A stretch of DNA of 6,293 bases from Woeseiaceae bacterium (lineage in GTDB: Bacteria; Pseudomonadota; Gammaproteobacteria; Steroidobacterales; Woeseiaceae): positions 1-6,293 of the forward strand of contig JAKEGN010000227.1 in assembly GCA_022615525.1 (NCBI GenBank), written 5' to 3'. Positions 5,491-6,293 of this stretch are shown here, piece after piece; within the stretch, counting starts at the first letter, position 1, and every line of letters starts with the position of its first letter. The notes beneath the pieces were generated by a model. It made no database searches. It was not told the DNA's origin and saw only the letters and a list, made by a program, of their open reading frames with translations. A program made the translations under genes and the position numbers.

Positions 5491-6293
5491 GCGTAAAGCA
5501 ACTGACCGCGGCATTCGACAAGTGGACTGCAGGGCATGAGCCGCTGGTGCTAGCGACCGTGTACGAAACTGCGGGGTCGACCTATAGCAAGCCCGGTGCG
5601 CAAATGCTGATCAACGGCCAGGGCGATTTCCAGGGCATGCTGTCCGGCGGGTGCCTGGAAGGCGACCTGGCCGAACGCGCCCGCGAGGTCCTGGCCAGCG
5701 GCCGCCCGCAATCGGTCACCTACGATCTTGCCCGGAATGACGAGGGCCTGTGGGGTCTCGGCGTTGGCTGCGACGGAATGATGCGAATCTTCCTGCAGAT
5801 GCTGAGCGCTCAATTCGGCTACGAACCGTTTGCCAGCATGCGTGCCGCCTACCAGGGCGAGACGGTGGAGACTGCCGCGATGATTCTGCACTCCCCGGAT
5901 GAGCGCATACCCGCAGGCAGTTCGCTGGTCAGCGTTGCAGGCCGTATCGTCCACAGCAATGTCGGCAAGGATCTCGGGGATCGCATCGCCGGGTTGAGCG
6001 CTGCGGTCGTGCGTGAGGGGTTGTCGCGCACCACAGATCTCCCGGGACCGGGCGGCGAATACAAGGTACTGGTTGCGATCCTCAGGCCGCCGCCAAGAAT
6101 CCTGGTGCTGGGCGCCGGCCTCGACGCCCGGCCGGTGTTGCGCCTGGCCGCTGACCTGGGTTGGCGCGTGATTGTCCAGGATCATCGCCCGGCTTATATC
6201 GGCGCCGGCGGATTCGAGGACGCCGAGGCCGTGCATTGCGCACCCGCCGAAGAACTGGACACGATCGTCGATTTGTCACGCATTGACGCAGCT
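5487..6293 (+). CDS. coxF: XdhC/CoxF-family molybdenum enzyme maturation factor (partial at right edge)
   Basis: The first 269 codons of a gene still open at the window end. It belongs to the XdhC/CoxI family, which in XdhC binds molybdenum cofactor and helps its sulfuration and insertion into xanthine-oxidase-type enzymes. The N-terminal XdhC domain shows ETAGSTYSKPGAQM (27-40), SGGCLEGDL (53-61, C56) and GLGVGCDG (90-97, C95), the two conserved cysteine motifs. A Rossmann-type C-terminal domain begins with ILVLGAGLDARPV (205-217) and continues with LGWRVIVQDHRP (224-235). The ATG at 5487 overlaps the coxE stop by four bases (ATGA). By position it corresponds to coxF. CoxI and XdhC are relatives, so the symbol is positional; family membership is certain. 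Any function of residues beyond 269 cannot be seen. Confidence 0.9.
   Translation, partial: MSVKQLTAAFDKWTAGHEPLVLATVYETAGSTYSKPGAQMLINGQGDFQGMLSGGCLEGDLAERAREVLASGRPQSVTYDLARNDEGLWGLGVGCDGMMRIFLQMLSAQFGYEPFASMRAAYQGETVETAAMILHSPDERIPAGSSLVSVAGRIVHSNVGKDLGDRIAGLSAAVVREGLSRTTDLPGPGGEYKVLVAILRPPPRILVLGAGLDARPVLRLAADLGWRVIVQDHRPAYIGAGGFEDAEAVHCAPAEELDTIVDLSRIDAA

Noticed and set aside
5550..6236. - strand open frame (about 228 codons) at the right end
   Set aside because: The + strand here is an unmistakable XdhC-family protein open to the window edge, so the antisense frame is its shadow.
1..6293. CRISPR arrays, insertion sequences, tRNA/rRNA genes, prophage or toxin genes
   Set aside because: No regularly spaced repeats, transposase motifs, terminal inverted repeats or RNA-gene signatures were seen by eye on either strand.

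Overview
The window is G+C-rich bacterial DNA packed with genes that have the codon bias and short spacers of a proteobacterium. A gammaproteobacterium is plausible, but nothing here fixes the taxon. Eight protein genes are supported. Seven read on the + strand and one, a thioredoxin, on the - strand.

Left part (1-1296): an intrinsic-terminator-like hairpin (2-25) is followed after about 24 bases by a metF-type methylenetetrahydrofolate reductase gene (+). This converges on a thioredoxin gene (-), with only 8 bases between the two stop codons. A divergent intergenic region (1297-1438) follows and carries two near-identical 12-bp palindromes spaced 27 bp apart.

Right part (1439-6293): a tight + strand operon of the aerobic CO dehydrogenase / molybdenum-hydroxylase (xanthine oxidase superfamily) type. 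In order it holds coxG (membrane-anchored SRPBCC protein), coxS ([2Fe-2S] small subunit), coxM (FAD medium subunit), coxD (MoxR-type AAA+ ATPase), coxE (VWA/MIDAS protein) and an XdhC/CoxF-family maturation gene that runs off the right edge. CoxS and CoxM would form the electron-transfer part of the enzyme. CoxD, CoxE and XdhC would assemble its molybdenum cofactor site. CoxG would link the enzyme to the membrane.

The catalytic large subunit (CoxL) is not in the window. Where the classical coxMSLDEF order would place it, coxM instead runs directly into coxD. The true substrate (CO or another compound) therefore cannot be decided here. The main points worth checking are the missing large subunit, the paired palindromes in the divergent promoter region, the run of TTG/GTG start codons, and the neighbouring folate C1 gene. 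I see no insertion sequence, CRISPR array, tRNA or rRNA. The system belongs to a known family in an unusual arrangement rather than being clearly a new one.
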